Numbered from the stretch's first letter, positions 41,361-50,790 are shown. The stretch: DNA of 64,000 nt from Roseburia sp. (GCA_017937095.1 JAGBEG010000007.1:124001-188000), one strand, 5' to 3'. Notes: generated by a model not told the origin, from the sequence alone. A program made the numbers and translations.

Positions 41361-43208
41361 CTATACCGACAGATGATATTTTTCCATCCAGTAATTGATC
41401 TGGATAAAGTATGCGGCGAGCTGCGGACCCGCCATGAGCTGTCCGAACCATGGCTTGCCGAGATCTCCGGGCGCGGCGAGAAAGTCAAGCGCCTTCTTTT
41501 TGTCGATCAGAGGCGCAATCGGCGCGCCCGGGTCGTTTATAATTTCGGTGAGACGTTCTGCGAGCAGCTTCTCATATCCCGGATGATAAGTCTTGGGATA
41601 AGGGCTTTTCTTGCGGCAAAGCAGCTCCGCAGGCAGCAGGTCCGCGCAGGCGTCGCGCAGCAGCGTCTTTTCTACGCCGTTCTGGTATTTCATTTCCCAG
41701 GGAACATTGAATACATATTCCATGATGCGGTGATCCGCAAAGGGGACTCTTGCCTCCAGACCGGAATACATGCTGGTGCGGTCCATGCGGTCGAGAAGCG
41801 TCTGCATGAACCATTTGATATTCAGATAACCGATGGCGCGCCGTCTCGCTTCCTCTTCGGATTCGCCGGAGCGTTTGGGGGCTCTGGCGAGCGTTTCCTC
41901 GTAGCGCGCGTGGGAATAACCGGAGAGATCGAGCGACGCCTTGATATCGTCGGAGAGAAAGACCGTGCGCGCGCTAAGGTCGGCGGACCACGGAAAGCCG
42001 TCGCGGTTCATCAGTTCGCTCCGGTAGAACCACGGATAACCGCCGAAAATCTCATCGGCGCATTCTCCGGTCAGCGCGACCTTGTTGTGTTCTGCGACAA
42101 GGGAACAGAAGTAGAGCAGAGACGCGTCCACGTCCGTCATCCCGGGGAGGTCTTTTGCGTCGACCGCGTCAAAGAGCGAATGAAAAAGCGTGGTCTGGCT
42201 GCATTCCAGATATGTGTGGTGCGTGCGGCAGCGCTTGAGCATGATATTGACATAGGGAAGGTCGCGCTCCGGCTGGAAGGCGTTCGACTGAAAATATTTA
42301 TCATTTTCTGTAAAATCAAAGGAGAATGTATTTAAAGTGTTTCCCTGTTCCCGCATATAGTCGGCGGCAATCATCGTCACGATTGAGGAATCGATACCGC
42401 CGGAGAGAAAGGTGCAGACCGGGACATCGGACACCATCTGCCGTCTTACGGCGTCGCGCACGAGAAAGGAAACTTTTTCTACCGTCTCGGGATAAGAATC
42501 CGTGTGCTCTGCGCAGGTCAGGTCCCAATAGAGCGTATCGTATACGCCGATTCTTGAAACCGTCAGGTAATGTCCCGGAACGACCTCATGCATCCCGCAA
42601 AAGACGCCGTTTCCGGAGGTTCGCGCCGGACCGATGGAGAGCAGTTCCAAAAGACTGTTCTGATCGATGGCGGGGTGGACATCCGGGTGGACAAACAGCG
42701 CCTTTGGCTCAGAACTGAAGACGAGGGCGTTTCCTGTCTGTGTATAAAAGAGCGGTTTCGTGCCGGCGCGGTCGCGGTAGAGCAGCAGCTCTTCTTTTGC
42801 GTTGTCCCAGATGGCGAAGGCGAAAATACCGTTTAACCTGTTTACAAAGTCGCTGCCGTAGTGCATATAGGCGTAGAGAATGACCTCGGTATCCGAAGTG
42901 GTTTCAAATGTGTATCCGGCGGCATTTAATTCGGGGACAAGCTCATCCGTATTGTAGATTTCGCCGTTGTAGACGATTCCACAGGTTCTGCCGTCGCGTG
43001 TTCTAAGCATCGGCTGTCTGCCGCAGGCAATGTCGCGGATGGAAAGCCTTGCATGCGACAGCCCGATGTGAGCGTCAAGATAAGTTCCGGCGGCGTCGCT
43101 CCCGCGGTGGGCGAGTGTTTTATGCATATCGGTCAGTATATTTTCCCAGAGGGGATGTTTATCCAGAAAATTTTGAGAAAAATCGCAGAAACCAGAGATT
43201 CCGCACAT
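41361..43208 (-). CDS. asnB: Asparagine synthetase B (glutamine-hydrolysing)
   Basis: Makes asparagine from aspartate, glutamine and ATP. The mature N-terminal Cys2 (MCGISGF) is the glutaminase nucleophile, and the amidotransferase half has NGEIYN and AIWDNAKEEL. The synthetase half has the PP-loop FLSGGIDSSIVT and the later ALTGECADEIFGGYPW. ATG 43208 with GGAAAGGAG upstream places Cys at position 2, as the mechanism demands; the open frame continues upstream to 43445 but cannot be the start. Length 615 residues. Confidence 0.96.
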   Translation of the reverse strand: MCGISGFCDFSQNFLDKHPLWENILTDMHKTLAHRGSDAAGTYLDAHIGLSHARLSIRDIACGRQPMLRTRDGRTCGIVYNGEIYNTDELVPELNAAGYTFETTSDTEVILYAYMHYGSDFVNRLNGIFAFAIWDNAKEELLLYRDRAGTKPLFYTQTGNALVFSSEPKALFVHPDVHPAIDQNSLLELLSIGPARTSGNGVFCGMHEVVPGHYLTVSRIGVYDTLYWDLTCAEHTDSYPETVEKVSFLVRDAVRRQMVSDVPVCTFLSGGIDSSIVTMIAADYMREQGNTLNTFSFDFTENDKYFQSNAFQPERDLPYVNIMLKRCRTHHTYLECSQTTLFHSLFDAVDAKDLPGMTDVDASLLYFCSLVAEHNKVALTGECADEIFGGYPWFYRSELMNRDGFPWSADLSARTVFLSDDIKASLDLSGYSHARYEETLARAPKRSGESEEEARRRAIGYLNIKWFMQTLLDRMDRTSMYSGLEARVPFADHRIMEYVFNVPWEMKYQNGVEKTLLRDACADLLPAELLCRKKSPYPKTYHPGYEKLLAERLTEIINDPGAPIAPLIDKKKALDFLAAPGDLGKPWFGQLMAGPQLAAYFIQINYWMEKYHLSV

Positions 43209-43317
43209 AAGATGTACTCCTTTCCAATCAGAAAACGGGCATACCGGGCCTGCCGGATGCCCATAGGCTAGAGATAGTATATGCATTTGGGGCGCAGAAG
43301 ATGAGAAAAATGGGATA

Positions 43318-43346
43318 TTAACATCCGGCAGAGGAAGCGGTATAAT
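43318..43346 (+). promoter_or_regulatory. Sigma-A promoter of the DUF1275 gene
   Basis: TTAACA (43318-43323), 17-base spacer, perfect TATAAT (43341-43346), about 50 bases before the start codon. Confidence 0.8.
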
Positions 43347-43398
43347 GTCCGGGGAGATAATGCGCATTGCGCAAATCTGATAGAAAAGAGGAAACAGA

Positions 43399-44076
43399 AT
43401 GAGTGAGAAAAAGAAAGAAATCCAGATGTCGGAAGCTTTTATCAACAGCGTATTTCTGGCGGTATCGGGAGGTTTTCAGGACGCTTATACATATAACACC
43501 AGAGAGGAGGTATTTTCGAATGCCCAGACCGGAAATGTCGTGCTGATGAGCCAGAATTTTATGGCGGGCAGGTGGATGGACGGACTGCGGTATCTGCTGC
43601 CGCTCTTTGCATTTGCGCTTGGCGTGTTCTTTGCGGAGCGCATACAGGGGAGATTTAAGTATGCGAAAAGGCTGCACTGGAGACAGGGAATCCTTCTGCT
43701 TGAAATCGTGATTCTGCTTGTGGTGGGACTTATTCCGCAGGATTATAACATGGCGGCAACGGTGCTCGTTTCCTTTGCCTGTGCAATGCAGGTGCAGGCG
43801 TTCCGCAAGGTCAAGGGGTATTCCTATGCGAGTACCATGTGCATCGGGAATTTAAGGAGCGGCACGGCGGCATTTTCCATGTATCTGCGCGATAAAAAGA
43901 AGGAGCAGTTAGAGCAGGCGCTTTACTATTTTGGGATTATCCTGTTTTTTGCAGTCGGTGCGGGAATCGGAGGGAATCTCTCCATGCATTACGGAATCCG
44001 CATGATATGGGTTTCAGCGGCGTGTCTTACCGTGAGCTTTTTTATGATGTTTTTTGCGCAGGAAAAACGCATATAA
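43399..44076 (+). CDS. YoaK-type DUF1275 membrane protein
   Basis: Polytopic membrane protein of about six helices and unknown function. The family signature is in AVSGGFQDAYTY and SNAQTGNVVLMSQNF, followed by RYLLPLFAFALGVFFAERI and a C-terminal GIGGNLSMHYG. Its relatives are annotated as YoaK/DUF1275 transporter-like proteins. GAGGAAACAGA precedes the ATG. Length 225 residues. The subtilase gene follows after 31 bases, so the two may be one unit, though no functional link is evident. Confidence 0.9.
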   Translation: MSEKKKEIQMSEAFINSVFLAVSGGFQDAYTYNTREEVFSNAQTGNVVLMSQNFMAGRWMDGLRYLLPLFAFALGVFFAERIQGRFKYAKRLHWRQGILLLEIVILLVVGLIPQDYNMAATVLVSFACAMQVQAFRKVKGYSYASTMCIGNLRSGTAAFSMYLRDKKKEQLEQALYYFGIILFFAVGAGIGGNLSMHYGIRMIWVSAACLTVSFFMMFFAQEKRI

Positions 44077-44107
44077 TATATGGAAATTGTCTCTGCGGAG
44101 AAAATAT

Positions 44108-46207
44108 ATGCCGAATGAAAAAATCGAAAATCTGCTCAATCTGGCGCTTGACGCCACCGAGGAGGAACGGGAGAAATCCATAGAGCTTGACGTCGGGTAC
44201 GACCGCACGGAAAACACATGGGAGGTCATTGTGAAATTCGGGGGCACGACGGAGGAGCTGGATGTGATTCTGCGTGAAAATTTCGGGGAGCAGTACGCGC
44301 GCATCCGCATGACAAATCTGCAGAATGAATATGCGATCTTAACGCTTCCGGAGAGTCTGATCGAAGCGGTAGCGCTGCTGCCCGAAATTGAGTATATGGA
44401 AAAGCCAAAGCTTTTGTTTTTCGCAGTGAACAACGGAAAACGGGCGTCCTGCATCACGCCGCTGCAGACTGCGGGCACTGCCGTGCCGGGAGGCGGTCAA
44501 TCCGGAAGCGCTGCCGTGACAGGAGGAGGGGGAGCCGGGAGTACTGCCGTGCCGGGAGGCAGTCAGCCGGGAGTGCCTGACCGCAGCAGAAATCGTCTCA
44601 GCGGGGCGGGGGTTCTTGTGGCGGTCATCGATTCGGGAATCGATTATGCGCATCCCGATTTCCGCAATGCGGACGGAACAACGCGCATTCTCGCGCTTTG
44701 GGATCAGACGATTCCGTCGGGGAGCGTGGCGGCGCCGGAATTTGGGGAGAAAGCAGAAAGCGCGCCGGAGCGGGCGGAAACGGCAGTTCCGGGAACAGAG
44801 GCGGAGGGCGCGCCGGAGCAGGCGGAGGCGGCAGTTCCGGGAACAGAGGCAGAGGGCGCGCCGGAGCGGGCGGAAACGGCAGTTCCGGGAACAGAGGCGG
44901 AGGGCGCGCCGGGGCAGGAAGCGCCCGCGGCGGGATATCTGTATGCTCCGGCGGGTTACTATCTTGGAACGGAATTTCCCCGGGAGGTCATCGACCGCGC
45001 CTTAGAACAGCCCACGGAGCAGCAGCGCTATGCGATCTGTCCGAGCCGCGACAGTTCCGGTCACGGAACGCATGTCGCGGGGATTGCGGCGGGAAACGGA
45101 AGGGCGTCGCAGGGCAGGTACCGCGGTGTGGCATATGCGGGGAGCATGGTGATCGTAAAGCTTGGAACGCCTGGGGAAGGCGCATTTCCGCGGACGACAG
45201 AACTGATGCAGGCGGTTGATTACTGTGTGAGAAAGGCAGAAGAATATGGCATGCCGCTGGCGTTAAATCTCAGCTTTGGAAATAACTACGGAAGTCATTC
45301 GGGAACGTCGCTGATCGAGACATATCTCGACGATATGGCGAATTACTGGCGCAGCTCCATTGTGATCGGAAGCGGGAACGAGGGCGCTTCCGCAGCGCAT
45401 ACCGCGGGACGGATGCAGGCGGGCAGGACAGAGAATGTCCAGCTTTCGGTAAGCCCTTATGAGCGTGCGTTAAACCTTCAGATCTGGAAATCCTATGCGG
45501 ATGAAATTTCGGTGTCGCTCGTGCATCCGAATGGGACGGTGGTAGGACCCATCCGGCAGGTACAGGGAACACAGCGATTTACGGTGGGAACGACGGAGAT
45601 ACTCCTCTACTATGGGGAGCCGAGCCCGTACAGCCCGTATCAGGAGATTTATTTTGAACTGCTTCCGGCAGGGGACTATATAGATGCGGGAATATGGGAG
45701 ATCCGGCTCGTGCCGCAGAAAATTGTGACCGGGAATTATGATATGTGGCTCCCGGCGGGCGGCATCCTAAACGAGGGAACGGGATTTCTCTATCCGAGCG
45801 AGGAGACGACGCTCACGATTCCGTCTACCGCCGGAAGGGTCATCACGGTCGGCGCTTATGACGCGCGATTTAATCAGCTCGCGTCTTTTTCCGGCAGGGG
45901 ATATATGAGAGAGACGAATCAGGTGAAGCCGGATATCGCCGCTCCCGGCGTGGAGATTACCTCCTGTGCGCCGGGCGGCGGCTACACCGCGCGCACCGGG
46001 ACCTCCATGGCGACGCCGTTTGTGACGGGGAGCGCGGCGCTTCTGATGGAGTGGGGCATTGTAAACGGAAACGATAGGTATCTCTACGGCGAGAAGATGA
46101 AAGCGTATTTCATCCGCGGGGCGCGCAGGCTTCCGATTCTGCGGGAATATCCGAACCCGCAGCTCGGCTGGGGCGTGCTGTGTACGGCGGATAGTCTTCC
46201 GGAATGA
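44108..46207 (+). CDS. Subtilisin-family (S8) serine protease with repetitive insert
   Basis: The intact catalytic triad is visible: Asp near residue 175 (VAVIDSGIDYAHPDF), His near 321 (SGHGTHVAGIAAGNG) and Ser near 633 (GTSMATPFVTG). A prodomain-like N-terminus (about 1-120) and a beta-rich domain inserted between His and Ser (about 430-560) recall the Csp-type clostridial subtilases that act in spore germination. No signal peptide is present. ATG 44108 has GGAG 9 bases upstream. A low-complexity Gly/Pro segment (about 125-160) and three 16-residue tandem repeats (about 219-266) separate prodomain, Asp and His. Its substrate is unknown. Confidence 0.88.
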   Translation: MPNEKIENLLNLALDATEEEREKSIELDVGYDRTENTWEVIVKFGGTTEELDVILRENFGEQYARIRMTNLQNEYAILTLPESLIEAVALLPEIEYMEKPKLLFFAVNNGKRASCITPLQTAGTAVPGGGQSGSAAVTGGGGAGSTAVPGGSQPGVPDRSRNRLSGAGVLVAVIDSGIDYAHPDFRNADGTTRILALWDQTIPSGSVAAPEFGEKAESAPERAETAVPGTEAEGAPEQAEAAVPGTEAEGAPERAETAVPGTEAEGAPGQEAPAAGYLYAPAGYYLGTEFPREVIDRALEQPTEQQRYAICPSRDSSGHGTHVAGIAAGNGRASQGRYRGVAYAGSMVIVKLGTPGEGAFPRTTELMQAVDYCVRKAEEYGMPLALNLSFGNNYGSHSGTSLIETYLDDMANYWRSSIVIGSGNEGASAAHTAGRMQAGRTENVQLSVSPYERALNLQIWKSYADEISVSLVHPNGTVVGPIRQVQGTQRFTVGTTEILLYYGEPSPYSPYQEIYFELLPAGDYIDAGIWEIRLVPQKIVTGNYDMWLPAGGILNEGTGFLYPSEETTLTIPSTAGRVITVGAYDARFNQLASFSGRGYMRETNQVKPDIAAPGVEITSCAPGGGYTARTGTSMATPFVTGSAALLMEWGIVNGNDRYLYGEKMKAYFIRGARRLPILREYPNPQLGWGVLCTADSLPE
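44762..44915 (+). repeat. 48-base tandem repeats in the subtilase gene
   Basis: Three nearly identical 48-base units (44762-44809, 44810-44857, 44858-44905) plus the start of a fourth encode RAETAVPGTEAEGAPE. The insert lies between the catalytic Asp and His blocks. Unit number is likely to vary between strains. Confidence 0.85.
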
Positions 46208-46229
46208 CCGGATACGAGTCAGGTTCCTG

Positions 46230-47579
46230 TTACGTTTTATCACAGCTTCCGGCAGCTATTTTACGATAATAATATATTGCCAGGATTCCGGTAACCACAA
46301 CAGAGACGCCGTCTGCCGCCGGATAGGCAGCGGCAAGTCCTTCCAGCCCGTGCAGCCCGTTCAGCAGGTACAGCAGCGGAATCAGAAGAAGTCCCTGCCG
46401 GAGTGCGGAAGCGACGGAAGCGCCGGGCGCATTGCCGCTGGCCTGTAAAAAGTTCGTGGCAAGATAATAAATCCCGATGAACGGTCCCATGACGATCTGA
46501 TAAGTGACCAGATGCGCGCCAAGGGAGATGACAGCGCTATCCTTGATGAACAGACCGATGACCCATTCCCTGCCGAAGTAAATAAAGAATGTCAGCACCA
46601 TTCCGACGCCCACTGTGAGAAACAGAACCTTTTGCAGGATCTCTTTTAGTTTTGCATAATCGTTTCCCCCATAGCAGTAAGCCAGCAACGGCTGGATTCC
46701 CATACAGATGCCCATCTGTATCATTGTAACCAGCATAATCGCTTTTCCGGCGGCAGCCATCGCGGCGACTGCCTGTGTGCCGTAACCCACCAGGATCTGG
46801 TTGCTGAAGGTCCCCGCAAAGCCGCTTAAAATGCTGCTGATGGCATTGGGCAGACCGAGGGCGAGGACGCCTCCTAAGGCTTTTATGTCATGCGCATAGG
46901 AGGGGCGTACTTCAATGATGCAGCGGGTTTTACTTTTTGCCTTATAGAGGAAATAATAGATGAGCGCGATCACATTGCCAAGGACAGTGGCGATGGCAGC
47001 CCCGCTGACGCCGAGCTTTAACACGATAATAAAGAGCGGGTCCAGCAGAATATTGGCAAATGTTGCGAGCATTCCGCCCAGCATTCCCGCCTTGATCTCG
47101 CCTTCTCCCCGCAGTGCTCCGCCGATGCTGTGGTTCAATAAGATTGCGGGAGCGCCTGCCGCCAGAATGAGAAGGTAGGATCTGGTATAGTCCCACATCT
47201 CTTCATTGGCGCCCAGGAACTTTAACAGGGGCGTGCAGAAAAGAAAGCAGAACACCGCAAACAAAATACCGAACAAGATACTTGACCAGACGCACAGGGC
47301 GCTGTAGCTGCGCACCTGCTGTTCGTTGTGCTGTCCCAATGCCTGGGCGATTTTCGTGCAGCCGCCGTTTCCGATCATGGTGCTGATCGCCATGAGAATG
47401 GAATAGACCGGCATGGCGAGGGAGACGGCGGCAACCTGCGCGTAGTCGCCGATCCATCCTACAAAATACATGTCCGCCATGTTGTAGAGCATCATCACTG
47501 CGATAGAGATGAGGGACGGGATGCTCAGGGAAAAAATCGCTCGCCATGCTGACTTCTGAAAAATAGCTTCGTTCTGCAT
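46230..47579 (-). CDS. MATE-family efflux transporter
   Basis: Cation-coupled multidrug/metabolite exporter with twelve membrane helices in 449 residues. Family features are PSLISIAVMMLYNMADMYFV at the start, IGNGGCTKIAQALGQ, and the repeated half beginning GLPNAISSILSG with NQILVGYG. ATG 47579 is chosen for GGAGGG at good spacing; TTG 47594 lies in front of it. It is divergent from a TetR gene with overlapping promoters, so the regulator probably controls this pump. Confidence 0.93.
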   Translation of the reverse strand: MQNEAIFQKSAWRAIFSLSIPSLISIAVMMLYNMADMYFVGWIGDYAQVAAVSLAMPVYSILMAISTMIGNGGCTKIAQALGQHNEQQVRSYSALCVWSSILFGILFAVFCFLFCTPLLKFLGANEEMWDYTRSYLLILAAGAPAILLNHSIGGALRGEGEIKAGMLGGMLATFANILLDPLFIIVLKLGVSGAAIATVLGNVIALIYYFLYKAKSKTRCIIEVRPSYAHDIKALGGVLALGLPNAISSILSGFAGTFSNQILVGYGTQAVAAMAAAGKAIMLVTMIQMGICMGIQPLLAYCYGGNDYAKLKEILQKVLFLTVGVGMVLTFFIYFGREWVIGLFIKDSAVISLGAHLVTYQIVMGPFIGIYYLATNFLQASGNAPGASVASALRQGLLLIPLLYLLNGLHGLEGLAAAYPAADGVSVVVTGILAIYYYRKIAAGSCDKT

Positions 47580-47608
47580 AAATTTACCCTCCAAATAAAC
47601 AACAAACG

Positions 47609-47658
47609 TTGATTTTCTTTCATATTTCTATTATAATTTGGGAAAAAAGGGAAAACAA
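47609..47658. promoter_or_regulatory. Interlocked divergent promoters of the MATE and TetR genes
   Basis: Plus strand: TTGATT (47609-47614), 17-base spacer, TATAAT (47632-47637), driving the TetR gene. Minus strand: TTGTTT (47658-47653), 17-base spacer, TATAAT (47635-47630), driving the MATE gene. The two -10 hexamers overlap, so only one polymerase can bind at a time. Confidence 0.7.
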
Positions 47659-47687
47659 CCATCAATAGATGGAAGAGTGAAAGATAA

Positions 47688-47712
47688 GCAACAGTTTGTA
47701 AAAAAGTGTTGC
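47688..47712. promoter_or_regulatory. Possible TetR operator
   Basis: The inverted repeat GCAACA-N13-TGTTGC (47688-47693, 47707-47712) lies in the TetR leader. CAAC-N4-GTTG (47600-47611) and CCATC-N4-GATGG (about 47659-47672) are further small palindromes near the promoters. Which of them is bound cannot be decided from sequence. Confidence 0.4.
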
Positions 47713-47766
47713 CGAAAAAGAAAAAGTGAGGGAACGAAAAAAAGGTGCCGGAAGGGGGAGACCAGA

Positions 47767-48330
47767 ATGAAGACGGATGCGAGAGTGAGATATACGAGAA
47801 TGAGAATACGGGAGGCTTTTTTTGCGTGCTTAGAGGAAAAGCCGGTGAATAAGATCACGGTCAAGGAAATCTGCGACCTTGCGGAGATTAACCGCGCCAC
47901 CTTTTATAAGCATTATGCGGACCCCTTTGATCTGATGCAGAAGCTGGAGGAGGAAGTGATCGAAGGAATGCAGAAAAGCATTGAAAGCAGCGGTGGGGAC
48001 TCGTCACACAGCCTGCTGCTTTCAATCATCAAAGGCATGATGAATAAGGAAAATTCGTATGCGTTACTCACCTCGCCGAATGGCGACCCGGGATTTGCAT
48101 CACGTATTTCCGAATTATTCTATGAGGGATGCAGACCGCGTCTGGGAGAGCATATGTCCGGGTGTACCGAAGCGGAAAAAGACGCTGCATATCTGTTCAT
48201 TGCAGGCGGCTGCGGAAATTTGCTTTCTGCATGGGTGAAGGATGGCATGCAGGCTTCGCCGGAGCAGGTCGCAGACACACTGAGAACCATCTGTTCTGTC
48301 TTCATGGAGTCTTACATCCGGCGAAAATGA
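47767..48330 (+). CDS. TetR/AcrR-family repressor
   Basis: A 187-residue regulator with an N-terminal helix-turn-helix (RIREAFFACLEEKPVNKITV, ICDLAEINRATFYKHYADP) and an all-helical ligand domain. ATG 47767 follows GGGGGAG. The gene is divergent from the MATE efflux gene and shares overlapping promoters with it, the usual arrangement for a drug- or metabolite-sensing repressor of its own pump. It ends two bases before the convergent phosphotriesterase-like gene. Confidence 0.9.
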   Translation: MKTDARVRYTRMRIREAFFACLEEKPVNKITVKEICDLAEINRATFYKHYADPFDLMQKLEEEVIEGMQKSIESSGGDSSHSLLLSIIKGMMNKENSYALLTSPNGDPGFASRISELFYEGCRPRLGEHMSGCTEAEKDAAYLFIAGGCGNLLSAWVKDGMQASPEQVADTLRTICSVFMESYIRRK

Positions 48331-48332
48331 TT

Positions 48333-49421
48333 TCAATATTCCAGAATCCGCGCAGGATTGTCACAGACCAGTTTCTGCGCTTCCGCTTCCAGACCATTCT
48401 CCTTTAGAACCGGAAGAACGTTGCGGATGAAATCCGTAAATCCGGTATAGCCGTAGGAAACACCTCTTGATTTGTCGGTGATATCGTGTCCTAAGACGAT
48501 CTGGCTGCCATAGCCTCTGCGAAGCAGCTCCACGAGCGCTTTGTTCATGTCATTGTTGTCCGGCAGGGTAGGGGTCAGGGAACCATAGCTGTCAAAGCCG
48601 ATATTGATGCCCTGATCCAGTAATCTTAACTGCATATCGATATTAACGGTCTTGACGGAAGAAAAATCTTTTACATAGTCCTGATTCGTGCGGGGTGTCC
48701 TCACAAAAGAGCCCATATGGAGCATGAGCAGCTTTTCCGGCTTTACGTCAAGGTCAAGGACCATTTTCGCGACGGGAAGGATATGTTCCGCCGTCAGCGG
48801 AAACGCATTGTGGATATGGATGGAGCGCCCTGTCTCAGCGGCAGCTTTTGCACAGGCACGGACCGCCTTAAGTTCACAGGGGGCAATCTGCCCGTTTTCA
48901 TCCAGTGTGTTGATGGCACATTTGAGAAAGCCCGCCTTGACGCCGCTCTCGTCGATTCCCTCATAGATTCCCTTTTTGAATACGGTGACCAGTTCATCCT
49001 CCGGCATATTGCGGTATTCCTCCGGCTGTGCGTCCTGAATATAAAGTCCGGTGCAGGTGACAATCTTAACGCCGGAACGCCCGGAGGCTTCCTTAAGACC
49101 GGACAGATTGTGGGGCATACCTAAGGGCGAGGCGTCCACAATGGCATTTCCGCCCATCCTTTTAAAATAGTTCAATTCGTCTACGGTATAATCAAGCGCA
49201 TCTATGGTGCAGCAATCATTTGAAAAAGCTGAGATCCCGCCCCTTAAGTCTGCAAGGTTCGGCATGGAGAGGACCAGCGCCTCCTTTGGCATTTTCGCGG
49301 AATACATTTTCAGTACAGGACCGAGGGCGGGGCTGGTATCACACATCAGATGTTCATGCATGGAGGTAAGACCAAGCTCGCCAGCGTCAATTTCCCCGGT
49401 AACGGTCATAATTTTTCCCAT
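48333..49421 (-). CDS. Phosphotriesterase-homology amidohydrolase
   Basis: TIM-barrel metal hydrolase of the amidohydrolase superfamily. The first metal ligands are His22 and His24 in TSMHEHL, the bridging lysine is in GFLKCAIN (about residue 167), later histidines are in IHIHNAF and LLMLHMG, and the final aspartate is in VLGHDIT. Family members act as lactonases or esterases, not necessarily on phosphotriesters. Length 362 residues; AAGGAG precedes the ATG. It is divergent from the AraC gene, and its promoter carries the same box as the glycosidase genes. A sugar-lactone or acyl-sugar hydrolase role is plausible but inferred. Confidence 0.88.
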   Translation of the reverse strand: MGKIMTVTGEIDAGELGLTSMHEHLMCDTSPALGPVLKMYSAKMPKEALVLSMPNLADLRGGISAFSNDCCTIDALDYTVDELNYFKRMGGNAIVDASPLGMPHNLSGLKEASGRSGVKIVTCTGLYIQDAQPEEYRNMPEDELVTVFKKGIYEGIDESGVKAGFLKCAINTLDENGQIAPCELKAVRACAKAAAETGRSIHIHNAFPLTAEHILPVAKMVLDLDVKPEKLLMLHMGSFVRTPRTNQDYVKDFSSVKTVNIDMQLRLLDQGINIGFDSYGSLTPTLPDNNDMNKALVELLRRGYGSQIVLGHDITDKSRGVSYGYTGFTDFIRNVLPVLKENGLEAEAQKLVCDNPARILEY

Positions 49422-49453
49422 GATTGTATCACTCCTTAATTTTTGATATAATC

Positions 49454-49509
49454 ATCATACGAGTAATTGACATGGAATTTTTAGAATAATTTTTTTGGAA
49501 ATTAGCACG
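49454..49509 (-). promoter_or_regulatory. AraC-type box 1 with -10, before the phosphotriesterase-like gene
   Basis: On the minus strand CGTGCTAATTT (from 49509) and ATTCTAAAA (49487-49479) form a box matching the two at 50791 and 59410. A TATGAT -10 (49459-49454) begins 19 bases after the box. No separate -35 hexamer is evident, as in activator-dependent promoters. The box also lies just upstream of the AraC gene, which could be autoregulated. Confidence 0.7.
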
Positions 49510-49539
49510 ATTTTTGTGATTGCTCACAGGGGGATTTGT

Positions 49540-50769
49540 ATGCAGATAGATCTTATGAGACAATTAGAAGAACTGGTAAAAGCATTTGGCATCAGCGTCA
49601 TGTATTTGAGCAGCCAGATGAATCCTGACACCGAGTATGACCAGGGACTTCGCCGGTTTCTGCAATATCCCCATGATATTTTGGGCGAGATCCGGAATAT
49701 GGAGCAGTGGTATGAGGAAAAAATGCTCTATATCGCACGGGATTCCTTTGAAGAGTATTATATGAGCTTTCTGATTCCGGAAGCATACCGGAAGGGAACG
49801 GAAAAGGAATTTTTCCTGATAGGGCCATATATTATGAAAGAACCGGAGTATATTGTAGAGAAGTTAAGGGACCGGGACCAGTTTCCGGTATATCTGGTAA
49901 ATGAGCTGAAGGAATACTACTACAGTGTCCCGCTGCTGGTCAATTCGGATGCGCTCGAGGGTATTGTGCTGACACAGATGGGCTATCTCTTTGGGGACAG
50001 GGAAGGCTTGGAAATCAGAAGATTTGAGGAGCCTTATATGAACAAGCGCACGATTGAAGAAATGAAGCTGGAGCAGGAACACGGGCTGTCGATGGCGGCG
50101 ATTGAAGAGCGTTATCTCTATGAGGAGCAGATGCTGGACGCAGTGCGGGCAGGAGATATGGAAAAGGTGATTGAGGTCGAGAAAAAGTTCAAGCATTACC
50201 GGTTAAAGCCCAGGGGCGAGGATACGCTGCGTAATGTGAAGAATCTTATGATCGTCTGGAACACGCTCCTGCGCAAGGCGGTGCAGCAGGCGGATGTGCA
50301 CCCGGCGCATATTGACCGTGTCTCGGAGAATTTTGCCAGAAAAATTGAGAATTGCACGCATGTCAATGAACTGGAGGCGGTAAGTCAGGAAATGAAGCAC
50401 AAGTACTGCCTTCTGGTCCAGAATCACTCGCTGAAGGGACATTCGCCGATGGTGCGGGACGCACTCAACTACATTGACTTTCATATCCGGGAGCCGTTGT
50501 CCTTAAAGCTGATCTCGGAGCAGGTCAATGTGAGTGCAAGCTATCTGTCCACCCAGTTTAAAAAGGAGACGGGCAAGACACTGACGGATTATATCAATGA
50601 AAAGCGGATTCATGATTCTCTGGTACTGTTAGCTGCCACAGAGCTGCCAATCCAGGAGGTGGCGGAGCGGGTCGGCATATATGATGAGAATTATTACGCG
50701 CGCCTGTTCAAGAAATATCAGAACCAGACAGCAGGGCAGTACCGCAATATGATGAAGCTTACGATGTAG
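49540..50769 (+). CDS. AraC-family transcription regulator of the glycan locus
   Basis: A 409-residue regulator with a large N-terminal sensing region (about 1-300, no recognised fold, with SFLIPEAYRKG and FLIGPYI). A C-terminal pair of AraC helix-turn-helix motifs (about 305-405) follows: SLKLISEQVNVSASYLSTQ and QEVAERVGIYDENYYARLF, ending KYQNQTAGQYRN. ATG 49540 follows GGGGG. No signal or membrane helix. It is the only regulator in the locus, and three identical boxes before neighbouring operons fit it as activator. The inducer would be a sugar or oligosaccharide released from the imported glycan. Confidence 0.92.
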   Translation: MQIDLMRQLEELVKAFGISVMYLSSQMNPDTEYDQGLRRFLQYPHDILGEIRNMEQWYEEKMLYIARDSFEEYYMSFLIPEAYRKGTEKEFFLIGPYIMKEPEYIVEKLRDRDQFPVYLVNELKEYYYSVPLLVNSDALEGIVLTQMGYLFGDREGLEIRRFEEPYMNKRTIEEMKLEQEHGLSMAAIEERYLYEEQMLDAVRAGDMEKVIEVEKKFKHYRLKPRGEDTLRNVKNLMIVWNTLLRKAVQQADVHPAHIDRVSENFARKIENCTHVNELEAVSQEMKHKYCLLVQNHSLKGHSPMVRDALNYIDFHIREPLSLKLISEQVNVSASYLSTQFKKETGKTLTDYINEKRIHDSLVLLAATELPIQEVAERVGIYDENYYARLFKKYQNQTAGQYRNMMKLTM

Positions 50770-50790
50770 AAGCAGATACAAAAAGTAAAT

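Noticed and set aside
43209-43445. N-terminal extension of asnB upstream of MCGISGF
   Set aside because: The catalytic Cys must be residue 2 after Met removal, and GGAAAGGAG precedes ATG 43208; the extension is a hydrophobic reading of the promoter region.
44762-44915. Tandem repeats considered as a CRISPR array
   Set aside because: The units are contiguous without spacers, keep the reading frame and lie within an intact protease gene; no cas genes are present.
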